From: Chitinophagales bacterium
Lineage (GTDB): Bacteria > Bacteroidota > Bacteroidia > Chitinophagales > Chitinophagaceae
Length of the DNA stretch: 64,000 bases
NCBI GenBank assembly: GCA_015654595.1
Contig: JAATGQ010000011.1
Span: 1 to 64,000, forward strand
Reading direction: 5' to 3'
Part shown: positions 54,301 to 62,315 of the stretch, in pieces
Layout: each line of letters begins with the position of its first letter
Position numbering within the stretch: the first letter of the stretch is position 1
Program-made: the position numbers and the translations under genes
Notes under the pieces: model-generated
Told to the model about the DNA's origin: nothing
What the model saw: only the letters and a program-made list of their open reading frames with translations
Databases searched by the model: none

Positions 54301-55231
54301 TGCCGGCGGGGAGTCGGACATCCGGTTGACAAAGGATTCGGTGGTGTTGGTGCTGGGCGGCGGCCAGGGGATTACGGCCGAGCTGATGCTGCGGCTTTCG
54401 CAGGAAAATCCTTGTCGTTATGTGGTGGTGGGGAGGAGTCCCGATCCGCGGGAAACAAAGATTGCGGATTATCCGGCGCAGCTGGAACTGGTGTTGGCGG
54501 AAGACGGGGTGGAAGACGGAGCTGGCAGCAGCGGTGCGGTTGACGGCAGCGGTCTGGGGTTGACGAGAGACCGGATAAGAGAGGCGTTGATAGCCGAGCG
54601 TCGGATAAAGCATCCTGCGGAGATCGAGAGGAAGGTAGACGAGATCTATCGGCATCAGCAGGTAATGGAGACGTTGCAGGCGCTGGAGAGCAATGGTGCT
54701 GTTGCCGACTATTATTCGCTGGATGTACGGGACGCAGAAAAGCTGACTTCCCTTATACAAGAGCTATACCGGAGATATGACCGGATCGATGGGGTGATCC
54801 ATGGAGCGGGGGTGTTGGAGGATAAGCTGCTGCGGCAAAAGAGTGTAGAATCTTTTAACCGCGTTTTTTCGACGAAGGTTGAGCCGTTGAAAACCCTGGA
54901 GACGACGATAAAGGATGATGTCCAATTCGTGGCGCTTTTCTCGAGTGTGTCATCTGTCTTTGGCAATCGTGGCCAGACCGACTACGCTGCTGCCAATAGT
55001 GTGCTTGACCGGACAGCGATGGAGTGGAATGCTGCCATCGATGGGAAGGTGTTGGCAATCAACTGGGGGCCCTGGAAAGGCAAGGGTATGGTCTCGGTTG
55101 AATTGGAGCGGGAGTATGCCCGGCGTGGGATCGCGTTGATCCCTTTGCAAACGGGAGCGGATGCATTTATCAATGAACTGAAATACGGAAGGGATGCCCA
55201 GGTGCTGATCATGGCGGGGCAAACATTCTAA
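48389..55231 (+). CDS. Type I PKS/secondary-lipid synthase: NPD-NPD-KS-AT-ACP-KR
   Basis: 2280 aa. Residues about 1-270 and 295-590 are two TIM-barrel segments of the nitronate monooxygenase/FabK/NPD type. The second has YPIAQGPMTRVSD, ECGGHVG (near 433) and FAGGIHDDLSAAF. The first is shorter, lacks ECGGHVG, and holds an Arg/Gly/Glu insert at about 91-121. KS: 654-1090, with Cys840 (VDAACASS), His975 (EAHGTGT) and His1015 (GHTKCAAG). AT: about 1215-1500, with Ser1306 (GHSYGE) and His1410. ACP: Ser1715 in LSIDSIKRMEI, the LGxDSIKR form typical of PUFA/Hgl-type synthases. KR: GGGQGI at 1990 and Tyr2199 in TDYAAAN. The FMN domains may supply enoyl reduction. It is the first gene of the operon and ends 10 nt before the second synthase gene. 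Confidence 0.93.
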   Translation: MKKSQIFGVTPFERPDVQLALAIEKAGAYPVLSLGRDKAIAAAALKEMAARCDRRWGVCLVEPLWEDLSLPDVVDLVVLPYGLSRGANSWLRRDEGARRGEGFGARADESGRGKGSEARDGIRTLYQVHSMEEALAASAAGARSLIIKGNEAAGRVGSDSSFIFFQRMRRQLPEISLFVQGGIGVHTMAALTALGAAGVVLDSQLVLFAACSASVETKKICEHLNGQETKVVEGRRILVRPNSPELPLGQDIALSADLVRRYKTLDRLVFGLHEAAHGYLRQAKAKPAIARDGAFAKAYNLEYPIAQGPMTRVSDVPDFGARVGEGGGLPFVALSLLKGDQARTLIRETGRLAGSRTWGVGILGFAPAELREEQLGYILEEKPPVVLIAGGRPSQAKPLEKAGIRTFLHVPSVALLDIFLKEGSRRMVFEGRECGGHVGPLYSLILWEKQIARLMQEESLEGMEILFAGGIHDDLSAAFVSVMAAPLATRGACIGVLMGTAYLYTEEAVASGAIVPTFQQQAVAHINTCLLETAPGHETRCLDTDFVALFGREKEMLQDSGLDKQEIWARLESLNVGRLRIAAKGLERRDDQLVSIDETEQLSSGMYMIGQVVALQDKITTIRRLHETVAVDSVRLLEAAELPSLPESSVKPLDIAVIGMACIYPGARNIEEYWRNIILGKDAITEVPDERWNKELYFDPHSNNGDKSPSKWGGFIPRIDFDPMEFGIPPQSLAAIEPSQLLSLLVARQALENAGYAGPEADKENVSVIIGAEGGNHLSSSYGFRCLYPQLFGAIPAELDQALPRLTEDSFPGVLANVIAGRITNRLDLGGRNYTVDAACASSLAAVDLACQELVLGKSDMVIAGAVDLHNDINDYLLFSSTHALSRNGRCMTFDSSADGIALGEGVAMLVLKRYEDAQRDGDNVYAVIKGVGGSSDGKSLGLTAPRRAGQEKALQRAYQQAGISPVKVGLFEAHGTGTVVGDKTELSALTDLMTACGAIAGQTHLGSVKTQIGHTKCAAGMAGLIKAVLSVYHGVKPPTLHLKTPNQYYNRETSPFAFHTQSGLWNETTRVAGVSAFGFGGTNFHAVLQSAGEAAGQHGLGRDGEQGGAVKGDAAAVENRPVLDAWPTELFVFRGDTYEEAMELLRTVRAILLNSDTTQCRDLAYSLVCHSDKPVQLSIVADCADDLLIKMDLALSGAGARGLYPLKPVEGKAAFLFSGQGSQQVNMGRELLVLFPFMRKLLREYPHYEKLLFPDAVFDEQAKKEQKENIRDTRVAQPLLGIIEHALAGLLRHWGIEPDMAAGHSYGELPALCFAGVFPDTALVALSEKRAASILDAIGEDKGMMVAVNAAGDVLETLLAGVEGVYAVNHNSSRQWVLAGTTKGVRTLIEQLKERKLSYRQLEVACAFHSPLLNGADLRFLSVLNELPMQAPRIPVWSNTSGGLYPTEADAIRGRLAEHLVKPVLFHQQIEQMAQEGAKIWIEVGPGKVLCGLVKDILGQEEGIWHTEDTQGLSHLLSVAASWLSTGRSMNLDRLFEGRNVRMLDLSSPDNYKKSATTWVINGHTAMPVYGSLPAHGAVPVVKPLVLAGAAVVPAGGVGQTVSNADRMVEEYLKTTQLMIQAQRDVLLQYLGQSPTAFERPAALPASSNTATPVSAVTVAAEPVEAVKSALPEPPVEKLDVKMILLKVVSDKTGYPIDMLGLDQDMEADLSIDSIKRMEIIATLKSKLGELGTGQENEADLTEQLSAIKTLQGIIDWVGIRVGMDGNAVEEARKIIEEGFSHNEQEETLTRMRFSLDPCPMLSMDGSSLRGARLAIAGGGAQGILLKTRLEEDGVVVDILEDGAGTVLAKGQRAMDEYDGLVLLNAVSSATEVEAELSALDAFSLIKSLDLGRVRWVYAVSGRRRSHGFSGLLKSLEKEFPSLCCRSIQLDAAFDPELIIGELLNTDRLPEIVYQDGIRHQVAAVASPLIAGGESDIRLTKDSVVLVLGGGQGITAELMLRLSQENPCRYVVVGRSPDPRETKIADYPAQLELVLAEDGVEDGAGSSGAVDGSGLGLTRDRIREALIAERRIKHPAEIERKVDEIYRHQQVMETLQALESNGAVADYYSLDVRDAEKLTSLIQELYRRYDRIDGVIHGAGVLEDKLLRQKSVESFNRVFSTKVEPLKTLETTIKDDVQFVALFSSVSSVFGNRGQTDYAAANSVLDRTAMEWNAAIDGKVLAINWGPWKGKGMVSVELEREYARRGIALIPLQTGADAFINELKYGRDAQVLIMAGQTF

Positions 55232-55241
55232 CACTTATCTG

Positions 55242-58200
55242 ATGAAAGAAAAGAGCGATATCGCTATTGTCGGGATGTCGTGCATCTTCCCGGGTGCGGG
55301 GGATGTAGAAACTTTTTGGAATAATATAGCCCAAAAGGTGGATGCGATTGGTCCTGTTCCTGAGAGCAGGATGGAGGCCTTATTTTTTGACAAGAAAGGC
55401 GGCGGGCCGGATCGGTTTTATTGTTCGCGGGGCGGCTTTATCGATGACTTTGTTTCTTTCGATGCAGCATCCTACGGGCTTCTTCCTGTTGCAGTGGAGG
55501 GGATGGAGCCGGAGCAGCTGTTGGCGTTGAAGATGGCGCATCGGGCTTTGAGCGATGCGGGTGTGTGGGAGAAGGATCTTTCTTTGGATACGGCGGGTGT
55601 GATCATTGGAAAGGGCAATTATACGGGGCCTGGTGCTACGCGTGCGATAGAGATCATCCGGACGGGGCAGCAGCTGGTGGAGTTGTTGAAGGAGCTGGCG
55701 CCGGATGCGGATCCGGAGCTTGTGGAAAGGGTCAAAAAAGAATACCAGTTAAAGAAGGGGAGGTTTGCGGCGGATACGGCGATGGGGTTGATACCGAACC
55801 TGGTCGCTTCGCTGGTGTCGAACCGCTTCGATATGGGCGGTTGTGCGTATACGGTAGACGCAGCTTGTGCGAGTAGCCTGGTGGCGGTTGATCATGCGGT
55901 GCGGGAGTTGCGTGGCGGCGGCGCTGATCTGATGTTGGCGGGCGGGGTACATGCGGGGCAGAATGCGCCTTTCTGGAGCATCTTTAGTCAGCTGGGGGCG
56001 ATGTCGAGGGGGGAAGTTCTTAGGGCGTTTGACCGGCGGGCCGACGGTCTTCTGATAGGAGAGGGCTGTGGGTTTGTCGTGTTGCGGCGGTTGGAGGATG
56101 CGATTCGGGATGGGCATAGGATCTACGCGGTCATCAAGGGGGTGGGTGTTTGCAGTGATGGGGCTGGCGTCAGTGTGATGAGTCCTTCGGTGAAGGGGCA
56201 GGCGAAGGCGATCCGGAAGGCCTGGGCTGATGCGGGTTTGGGAGAAGATGCGTGGGGTGGAATGGCTGCGGCGGCCGGTAGTTTGTCGCGTGCGGCTGTG
56301 GACGCTGCTGGCGTCGGTGTGGCTGAGGCTGGTAGCGGCGCGGTGGAAGGGGCTGCTAGCAGGACGGAAGGGTTTGATGACGCTGGCGGTGGGAAGGGGG
56401 ATGCCGCGGTGCATCCGCGGCTGGCCTTTATTGAGGCGCATGGAACGGGGACGCCATTGGGTGATAAGATAGAGTTGGAAACATTGGAGTCCGTCTTTGG
56501 GCGGGGGCCGCAATTATATAAGATTGGGATTGGTACGGTGAAGTCGAATATTGGTCATGCGATGCCTGCGGCGGGCATTGCGGGGTTGATCAAATCGGCG
56601 TTGGCGCTTTATCACCGGAGGATTCCGCCGACGCTGCATTGTGAAGAGCCGTTGATGGTGTTGGAGGGAAGTCGGTTTGTGCCGGTGAAGGAGCTGAGTA
56701 TTTGGGAAGAGGGGCCGATGCGGGCGGGGGTGAATGCGTTTGGGTTTGGGGGGATCAATGCGCATGTGGTACTTGAATCATATGGGGATGCGGGTGTGGC
56801 GGCTGCGCTGGACAAGCCGTCTGTTCTGAATAGGGGGATTGCGCTGGATGGGGGACTCGTGCTGGATGGAGGGTGTGTGTTGGACAGGCCGCTTGTATTG
56901 GCAAGGGAAAGTAAAGAAGAATTGGAGGCTGCGTTGGCTGCTGGGGGGGATTGGACGGAGTTGCCCGTGGGACTGGGGAAGTGGCGTATCGTCGTTTTTG
57001 ATCCGAGTGCAGAAAGGCTTGAGAAGGCATTGAAGATTGTCAGACGCGGGAATGCATGGCGCAATAGACAAGACATTTGGTTTACGAATGAGCCGTTGAT
57101 CAGCGGCGGTGGAAAGATAGCGTTTTTATTTCCTGGCCTCGATGGGCTGGGTGGGGAAGAGATGGGAAATGTGACGGATGCTGCGCTCAGGTTGACGGAG
57201 CGAAGTCACGCCCTGGATGCGGCGTTGAAGGAACTTGGCGTAAGGCCTGATCACAATGCCGGTCATAGCGTTGGGGAGTGGCTGGCGGGGAGAAGCGCGG
57301 GTTGGGTATCGGAGGAGACGGTGAAGCATTTGCTGCAGCAGATCGGCAAACAGTCCTTTGATCTGGAAGAAGCGGGATTTTTGATGGTGGGCTGCGGCTA
57401 TGACCAGGTTGCCCCGATGATGGCGGATATTCCCGATTTGTTTTTGTCAAACGATAACTGTCCGCAGCAGGTCATTCTTTGCGGGACGAATTCTGCGTTG
57501 GATCGGCTAGTGGTACGATTGAAGGAAGAGCAGGTCTTTCATCAGATGCTGCCTTTCCGGTCAGGGTTTCATTCGCCCTTTCTGAAAGACAGGCTTGGTG
57601 GGATGATGGAGCAGTTAAGGCGGGTGAAGTTCCAACGGGCGGCGATCCCGTTGTGGTCGGCTACGAGCCTGGACGTATATCCTTCGGATGAGTCGGCTAT
57701 TCATGCTTTGAGTATAAGGCATCTGCTTGAGCCGGTGCGTTTCAGGCAGCTGACCCGGCGGCTGCTGGAAGAAGGCGTACGTGTCTTTATACAGGTTGGA
57801 TCGGGGGGATTGATTGGATTTGTCGACGATACCTTAAAGAACGAGCGGTATAGTGCGGTGGCGGCACGTGTGCCTTCCCGTGAGGGGGCGTTGCAGTTGC
57901 AGCGGGTGCTGGCGGCCTTGTATGTGGAAGGGGCTGTGGTGAAGATGGAGTTTTTGAGGGGGGAGGGCAGCCGGGAGCATAGGTCGGCGGGCGGAGCGGG
58001 AGTTGCCGGTTTGGGACACGGTATTGCCGAAGGTGTTGCCGGCGAGGCGGGTATCGGCGTTGGACTTGGTATTGCCGGGGGGAATGTGGGTGTTGGTGTT
58101 GCCGGTGTTGGGCCGGAGACGGCTGCGGCTGGTGGCGGCATGGGGAAGACTGCGGCTGTGAGAAAGGTTGAGGGTGCCGGGAAGCTTTTACAGATGGGGT

Positions 58201-60101
58201 CTCCGATGATAAAAAGGTTGGAGTCACTGAAAGCGTTGATGAAGCGGGGGGAGACTAAGGTCGACGTCGGAGTAAGGGCTTTGGCCGCTGCGGCTTTAGC
58301 GGGGGTAAACAGCGGCGAATCGAGTATAGAGCGGGCCTTTTTGAATAATATGGCGGCGATGGCGGAAAGCCAGTCGGAGATAATGACTTTGCTGGGAAAG
58401 CGGCAAACGGGGAGCGGCGCTGGTCCGGAGCTGCGGCATCGGGCTGCCTTTCGCTGGCCGTTGGATATTTCGCTGCGTTCGCATCCTTACCTGATCGATC
58501 ATGCGTTGGTTCGTCAGCGTGAGGGATGGATGGATCCGAGCGATATGGATCCGGTTATACCGATGACGATGATGCTGGAGCTACTGGGGGAGATTGCGGA
58601 GGCGCAAGCTCCCGGTATCACGGTGAAGCTGATGAAGAATATCAGGATCCTGCAGTGGATGAATGTGGCTGCTCCTTTCCGTGAGACGGTTCAGGGGCAG
58701 TGGATCGGAGAAGAGGAAATGAGTCTTACCCTCGAAAAGTATGCGTCTGCTGAAATGGTGTTGGGTGATTTTGCGAAGGCTGTCGAATCGTTTCTTTTGC
58801 CAATTGGAGCGCCATTATCCTTGAGAGAGGCGGGGCTTTCGGGTGTGGAAAGGCTGACGACTGAGTTGATCTATGAAAAGCACATGTTTCATGGTCCTGC
58901 TTACCAAGGTATAAGGAGGGTGGTTGCGATGGGCGAGGAAGGGATTACGGGTATCATCGAGGGCAGTACGGGATATGGTTCGCTGCTGGATAATGCCGGG
59001 CAGCTCTTTGGGCTCTGGCTGCAGTTTGTGTTGGACAAGGACAGGATCGCGTTCCCGGTCAAGATAAGGGAGATCGAGTTTTACGAGGACAGGCATGCGC
59101 AGGAGGGCCGTTTTGAATGTACGTGCCGGCTGACAAGTCTCAACGATGGTTTTGCTACCGCTGATTTTGTGCTGAAGAAAGAGGGGCGTGTATGGGCGGT
59201 GGTCAGGGGATGGCAGAACAGGCGTTTGGAGATCGATCAGCAGTTCTGGCGGGTGGCGATGGCGCCGCTGCAGCATTTTCTTTCTGAAGAGATAGATGCG
59301 GGCGTTTTTTTCTTTCATAACGCTTATAGCCGGCTCGTATCTTGGGAGCTGGTCTTCAAGCGTTATTTTGATGCAAGGACGAGGGGGGAGTTTGCGTCGA
59401 TGTCACCGGCGAGAAAGAAGGAGTGGACGATCGGCCGGATTGCGGGTAAGGATGCGGTTCGTGCGTTGTTGCTTCGATTGAAGAAGGAGGCTTACTATCC
59501 CATCGAGCTGGATATCGTTAATGACGGGCAAGGCAGGCCGCTGGTAAGGGGCAATGGGGCGAGAGGCGTGTCTGTCTCGCTGGCGCATAAAGGGACGGAT
59601 TCGGTTGCTATAGCCCGCTACGGGTCACCGGTGGGGATCGATATCGAGCGGATCGAACATCGGGATGAAGATTTTGTGAAGGGGGCATTCTGTCCGGAGG
59701 AGCTGGCGTTGTGGGCGGAGACCTGGCAGGAGCGGGCAGATGGTGAGGAGACCGCGCAAGTGCGGGTGGGGGGTGCGACGGAGGGCGGCGAAGATGAGGA
59801 AAATGCTGTTGACGGGCGTGAGGGTGGAGAAGAGGGTGATGGTGAGGGAACCGGGGAGGGGCATCCTAATGACGAGGTGCGATCGGGATGGATTTTCGCG
59901 GCGGGGCAGGAAGACATGGATGAATGGATCACGCGGCTTTGGGTGGCCAAGGAGGCTTATGGGAAATATATCGGCGTTGGGTTGAAGGGCAATCCCAAGA
60001 ACTGGCGGGTGGAGGAAGTGAAGGACGATTTGCTGCGGATAAAAGAAGTCGTAATCAAAACCATTAAATACCAAAACTATATTATCGGATGGACGCTGTA
60101 A
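55242..60101 (+). CDS. Type I PKS subunit: KS-AT-DH-phosphopantetheinyl transferase
   Basis: 1619 aa. KS: 5-500, with the full triad Cys209 (VDAACASS), His400 (EAHGTGT) and His439 (NIGHAM), so not a chain-length factor lacking Cys. AT: about 630-900, with Ser676 (GHSVGE) and His777 (GFHSPF). DH-like double hotdog: about 1065-1400, with His1087 (HPYLIDHA), PVIPMTMMLE and Asp1250 (LLDNAGQ). A PPTase-like C-terminus has SLAHKG, Asp1467 in VGIDIERIE, and WVAKEAYGKY at 1567, so the complex could activate its own ACPs. Low-complexity Gly/Ala/Glu inserts interrupt the KS (about 338-390), the AT-DH linker (about 908-975) and the PPTase (about 1490-1550). No ACP domain is in this protein; one follows as a separate gene. 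Confidence 0.92.
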   Translation: MKEKSDIAIVGMSCIFPGAGDVETFWNNIAQKVDAIGPVPESRMEALFFDKKGGGPDRFYCSRGGFIDDFVSFDAASYGLLPVAVEGMEPEQLLALKMAHRALSDAGVWEKDLSLDTAGVIIGKGNYTGPGATRAIEIIRTGQQLVELLKELAPDADPELVERVKKEYQLKKGRFAADTAMGLIPNLVASLVSNRFDMGGCAYTVDAACASSLVAVDHAVRELRGGGADLMLAGGVHAGQNAPFWSIFSQLGAMSRGEVLRAFDRRADGLLIGEGCGFVVLRRLEDAIRDGHRIYAVIKGVGVCSDGAGVSVMSPSVKGQAKAIRKAWADAGLGEDAWGGMAAAAGSLSRAAVDAAGVGVAEAGSGAVEGAASRTEGFDDAGGGKGDAAVHPRLAFIEAHGTGTPLGDKIELETLESVFGRGPQLYKIGIGTVKSNIGHAMPAAGIAGLIKSALALYHRRIPPTLHCEEPLMVLEGSRFVPVKELSIWEEGPMRAGVNAFGFGGINAHVVLESYGDAGVAAALDKPSVLNRGIALDGGLVLDGGCVLDRPLVLARESKEELEAALAAGGDWTELPVGLGKWRIVVFDPSAERLEKALKIVRRGNAWRNRQDIWFTNEPLISGGGKIAFLFPGLDGLGGEEMGNVTDAALRLTERSHALDAALKELGVRPDHNAGHSVGEWLAGRSAGWVSEETVKHLLQQIGKQSFDLEEAGFLMVGCGYDQVAPMMADIPDLFLSNDNCPQQVILCGTNSALDRLVVRLKEEQVFHQMLPFRSGFHSPFLKDRLGGMMEQLRRVKFQRAAIPLWSATSLDVYPSDESAIHALSIRHLLEPVRFRQLTRRLLEEGVRVFIQVGSGGLIGFVDDTLKNERYSAVAARVPSREGALQLQRVLAALYVEGAVVKMEFLRGEGSREHRSAGGAGVAGLGHGIAEGVAGEAGIGVGLGIAGGNVGVGVAGVGPETAAAGGGMGKTAAVRKVEGAGKLLQMGSPMIKRLESLKALMKRGETKVDVGVRALAAAALAGVNSGESSIERAFLNNMAAMAESQSEIMTLLGKRQTGSGAGPELRHRAAFRWPLDISLRSHPYLIDHALVRQREGWMDPSDMDPVIPMTMMLELLGEIAEAQAPGITVKLMKNIRILQWMNVAAPFRETVQGQWIGEEEMSLTLEKYASAEMVLGDFAKAVESFLLPIGAPLSLREAGLSGVERLTTELIYEKHMFHGPAYQGIRRVVAMGEEGITGIIEGSTGYGSLLDNAGQLFGLWLQFVLDKDRIAFPVKIREIEFYEDRHAQEGRFECTCRLTSLNDGFATADFVLKKEGRVWAVVRGWQNRRLEIDQQFWRVAMAPLQHFLSEEIDAGVFFFHNAYSRLVSWELVFKRYFDARTRGEFASMSPARKKEWTIGRIAGKDAVRALLLRLKKEAYYPIELDIVNDGQGRPLVRGNGARGVSVSLAHKGTDSVAIARYGSPVGIDIERIEHRDEDFVKGAFCPEELALWAETWQERADGEETAQVRVGGATEGGEDEENAVDGREGGEEGDGEGTGEGHPNDEVRSGWIFAAGQEDMDEWITRLWVAKEAYGKYIGVGLKGNPKNWRVEEVKDDLLRIKEVVIKTIKYQNYIIGWTL

Positions 60102-60385
60102 TGTCAAACCCAAAGGAAGAGCAGATCTTTTTGATGCTGAGAAAGTTTATCGGAGAAGTGATTGGTGAAGAGTTTGCCGAAGAAATGGAGATCGGGCCCG
60201 ATAGCTCGTTTACAAGGGACCTGGAGATGGACAGTATCGAGATCGTGGCTTTCTCGGAGAAAGTAAAGAAATATTTTGGACAGCAGGTCGATTTTCCCGG
60301 CTGGTTGTCGGGGATGGATATCGATCAGTTGATCGCATTGAATATTCGTGATATAATAGAGTATATCGACAAATGCCAGTCATAG
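60101..60385 (+). CDS. Acyl carrier protein of the lipid-synthase operon
   Basis: 94 aa from ATG 60101, which overlaps the synthase stop as TAATG. An in-frame ATG 12 nt upstream is possible. The carrier motif is FTRDLEMDSIEIVAFSEKV with phosphopantetheine Ser45. Helix I reads EQIFLMLRKFIGEVIGEEF and the C-terminal helix DQLIALNIRDIIEYI. Its end overlaps the next gene by 13 nt. It probably hands the finished chain, or a starter, between the synthase and the hydrolase/acyltransferase enzymes. That role is inferred. Confidence 0.92.
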   Translation: MSNPKEEQIFLMLRKFIGEVIGEEFAEEMEIGPDSSFTRDLEMDSIEIVAFSEKVKKYFGQQVDFPGWLSGMDIDQLIALNIRDIIEYIDKCQS

Positions 60386-62301
60386 AAGTAAACGGTAGAG
60401 GTGTTCATTACCAGGAGTTCAACAAAGGAGCCCGGGAAACCATCGTATTGATACATGGTATGCTGGGTAATCTGTCCGTCTATTATTTCAGGATAGCGCC
60501 GATCCTTGCCGCTGATTATCATGTGGTGCTATACGATCTGAAGAGTCATGGAATGAGCGAACGAGCGGCGGAAGGGTATGATCTGGTTTCGATGGCTGGT
60601 GAATTGGCGGCTTTATTGGATGAACTCGGTTTGCGGCGGGTACACCTGGGCGGGTATAGCTTCGGCGCGTTGATCGCTTTGAAGGCTGCCGCGCTTTATC
60701 CCAGCCGGGTAAAACGATTGATTGTAGTAGAAGGTCCTGACCCGAGCGATAAGGAGCCATTGAGGGTGATGACCGAATACAGCCGTGAGGCCTTTGATCA
60801 GTTTGTCAATGATTCCGGGATAAGTTTTGGTCCGAGGCAACGCGAACGGCTGCATCGAATGTATGCCTATATTTTTCAAGGTACGACGGTTCGAGAGGAC
60901 ATGCGAAAAGAACACGATTTCTTTTATGGTGAGGAGTTAAGCCGGGTCACTCACAAGACCTTGCTTATTTATGGGCGTGCATCGGATTGCGCGGAGGCAA
61001 GCTGCGTATTGGAGAACAAACTGCCGGATGCAAGGCTGGTGCTGATAGAGGGAGATCATAACGTGCCTGTACAGCAGCCGGCCGCTGTAGCGGAGCTGAT
61101 AAGGGATTGGTGTCGTGAGACGAGGAGGTTTTTGTTTGTGGTGCCGCCTTTGTTTGGGCATGTCAATCCAACGCTGGGTGTCGGCGCCGAATTATTAAAG
61201 CGTGGGCATGCCGTTGCCTGGGCGAGTCTTGATCCTGCATTGGAGTCGATGCTTCCGGCTGGCGGGGAGTTGTTATTGATAAAGGAAGAAGCAGAAAAGG
61301 AGCATCGCGGAAGGATCTCTGAAAAGAATGTCTATGGGATCGAGAGTATCAAATTCCTATACGATGATGTGTTGATCCCGTTGAACCGGCATATGTACGG
61401 GGGGATACTTCGGTGTGTAGAATCCTTTAAGCCGGATGTCTGTATCAACGATCACCAGGTCTTTTCGGGGGCTATTGCTGCCCGTCAATCGGGAATAGCT
61501 TATGCTACTTCTGTGACGGCGCCGGCGGCGGTCCGGATGAGGGAAGACCTGCCGGGTGTACACCAATGGGAGAGTCAGCGTATGGTGGCTTTACAGCAGG
61601 AGTTGGGTGTAGAAGGTGAGCGTTGTATTGCCTGTAGTGAGCAGCTGGCTCTACTGTTTACCTCGCGTGCTTTTTTTGGAGAAATGTGTTTGCCGGATCA
61701 GTATCACTTTGTCGGCGTCGTGAATAACCGGCCTGCTGCTGTCGGCGATTTTGACTGGAAATGGCTGGAAGCAAGGAATGATCAGCCTCGTGTGCTGGTC
61801 TCTATCGGGACGACGTTTGATGGCCATCAAAAGAAGGACTTCTTTGAAAAGGTGGCGGAGGCGTTGGGGGCAAAGCCGTTATCGGTGATCGTTGTCGCCG
61901 ATCCTGCGATACTGGACAACTGGCCCGAAAACTTCCTGGTACGGGCGCGGGTGCCGCAGCTGGAGCTGTTACCGCATCTGGATGCGGTGCTTTGTCATGG
62001 AGGGCATAATACGACCTGTGAATCATTGATCAATGGGCTGCCGCTGGTGGTTGTTCCTATTGCTTACGATCAATCCTATGTTGCCGGCCGGGTCGTGGCA
62101 ACCGGTTGTGGGCTCCGGTTGAATTTCAAGCGGCTTCGCGTTGCGGATATTTTAAATTCAGTAGAAGAGGTGTTGATGAATCCCGTGTATAGGGAGGCGG
62201 CGCTGCGGGTCGGCGTGTCGTTTAAAGAAGCCGGTGGAGCGGCAAGAGCGGCAGGTTTATTGGAAGAAATAGCGGAAGAAAAAGTTACAGCAATCGTCTA
62301 A
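60373..62301 (+). CDS. Alpha/beta-hydrolase fused to a UGT-type glycosyltransferase
   Basis: 642 aa. Residues 1-250 are an alpha/beta-hydrolase: TIVLIHGMLGNLS oxyanion region, DLKSHGMSE, nucleophile Ser96 in GGYSFGAL, acid in GRASD, and His229 in EGDHNVP. Residues about 253-642 are a GT1/MGT-like glycosyltransferase: start RRFLFVVPPLFGHVNPTLGV, acceptor-side DHQVFSGAIAARQ, and the nucleotide-sugar signature around His542 (LCHGGHNTTCESLINGLPLV). The hydrolase could release or transfer the acyl chain from an ACP, and the transferase could glycosylate it. The join falls at a natural domain boundary, so this looks like a true fusion rather than a misread stop. It overlaps the ACP gene by 13 nt. 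Confidence 0.92.
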   Translation: MPVIEVNGRGVHYQEFNKGARETIVLIHGMLGNLSVYYFRIAPILAADYHVVLYDLKSHGMSERAAEGYDLVSMAGELAALLDELGLRRVHLGGYSFGALIALKAAALYPSRVKRLIVVEGPDPSDKEPLRVMTEYSREAFDQFVNDSGISFGPRQRERLHRMYAYIFQGTTVREDMRKEHDFFYGEELSRVTHKTLLIYGRASDCAEASCVLENKLPDARLVLIEGDHNVPVQQPAAVAELIRDWCRETRRFLFVVPPLFGHVNPTLGVGAELLKRGHAVAWASLDPALESMLPAGGELLLIKEEAEKEHRGRISEKNVYGIESIKFLYDDVLIPLNRHMYGGILRCVESFKPDVCINDHQVFSGAIAARQSGIAYATSVTAPAAVRMREDLPGVHQWESQRMVALQQELGVEGERCIACSEQLALLFTSRAFFGEMCLPDQYHFVGVVNNRPAAVGDFDWKWLEARNDQPRVLVSIGTTFDGHQKKDFFEKVAEALGAKPLSVIVVADPAILDNWPENFLVRARVPQLELLPHLDAVLCHGGHNTTCESLINGLPLVVVPIAYDQSYVAGRVVATGCGLRLNFKRLRVADILNSVEEVLMNPVYREAALRVGVSFKEAGGAARAAGLLEEIAEEKVTAIV

Positions 62302-62315
62302 ACAAAAACTATAGT

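Noticed and set aside
48389-60101. Classical PUFA (EPA/DHA) synthase
   Set aside because: There are no tandem ACPs, no paired FabA-type DH domains and no separate PfaD. The GT and acyltransferase genes do not belong to PUFA loci. Only the ACP motif and general layout are shared.
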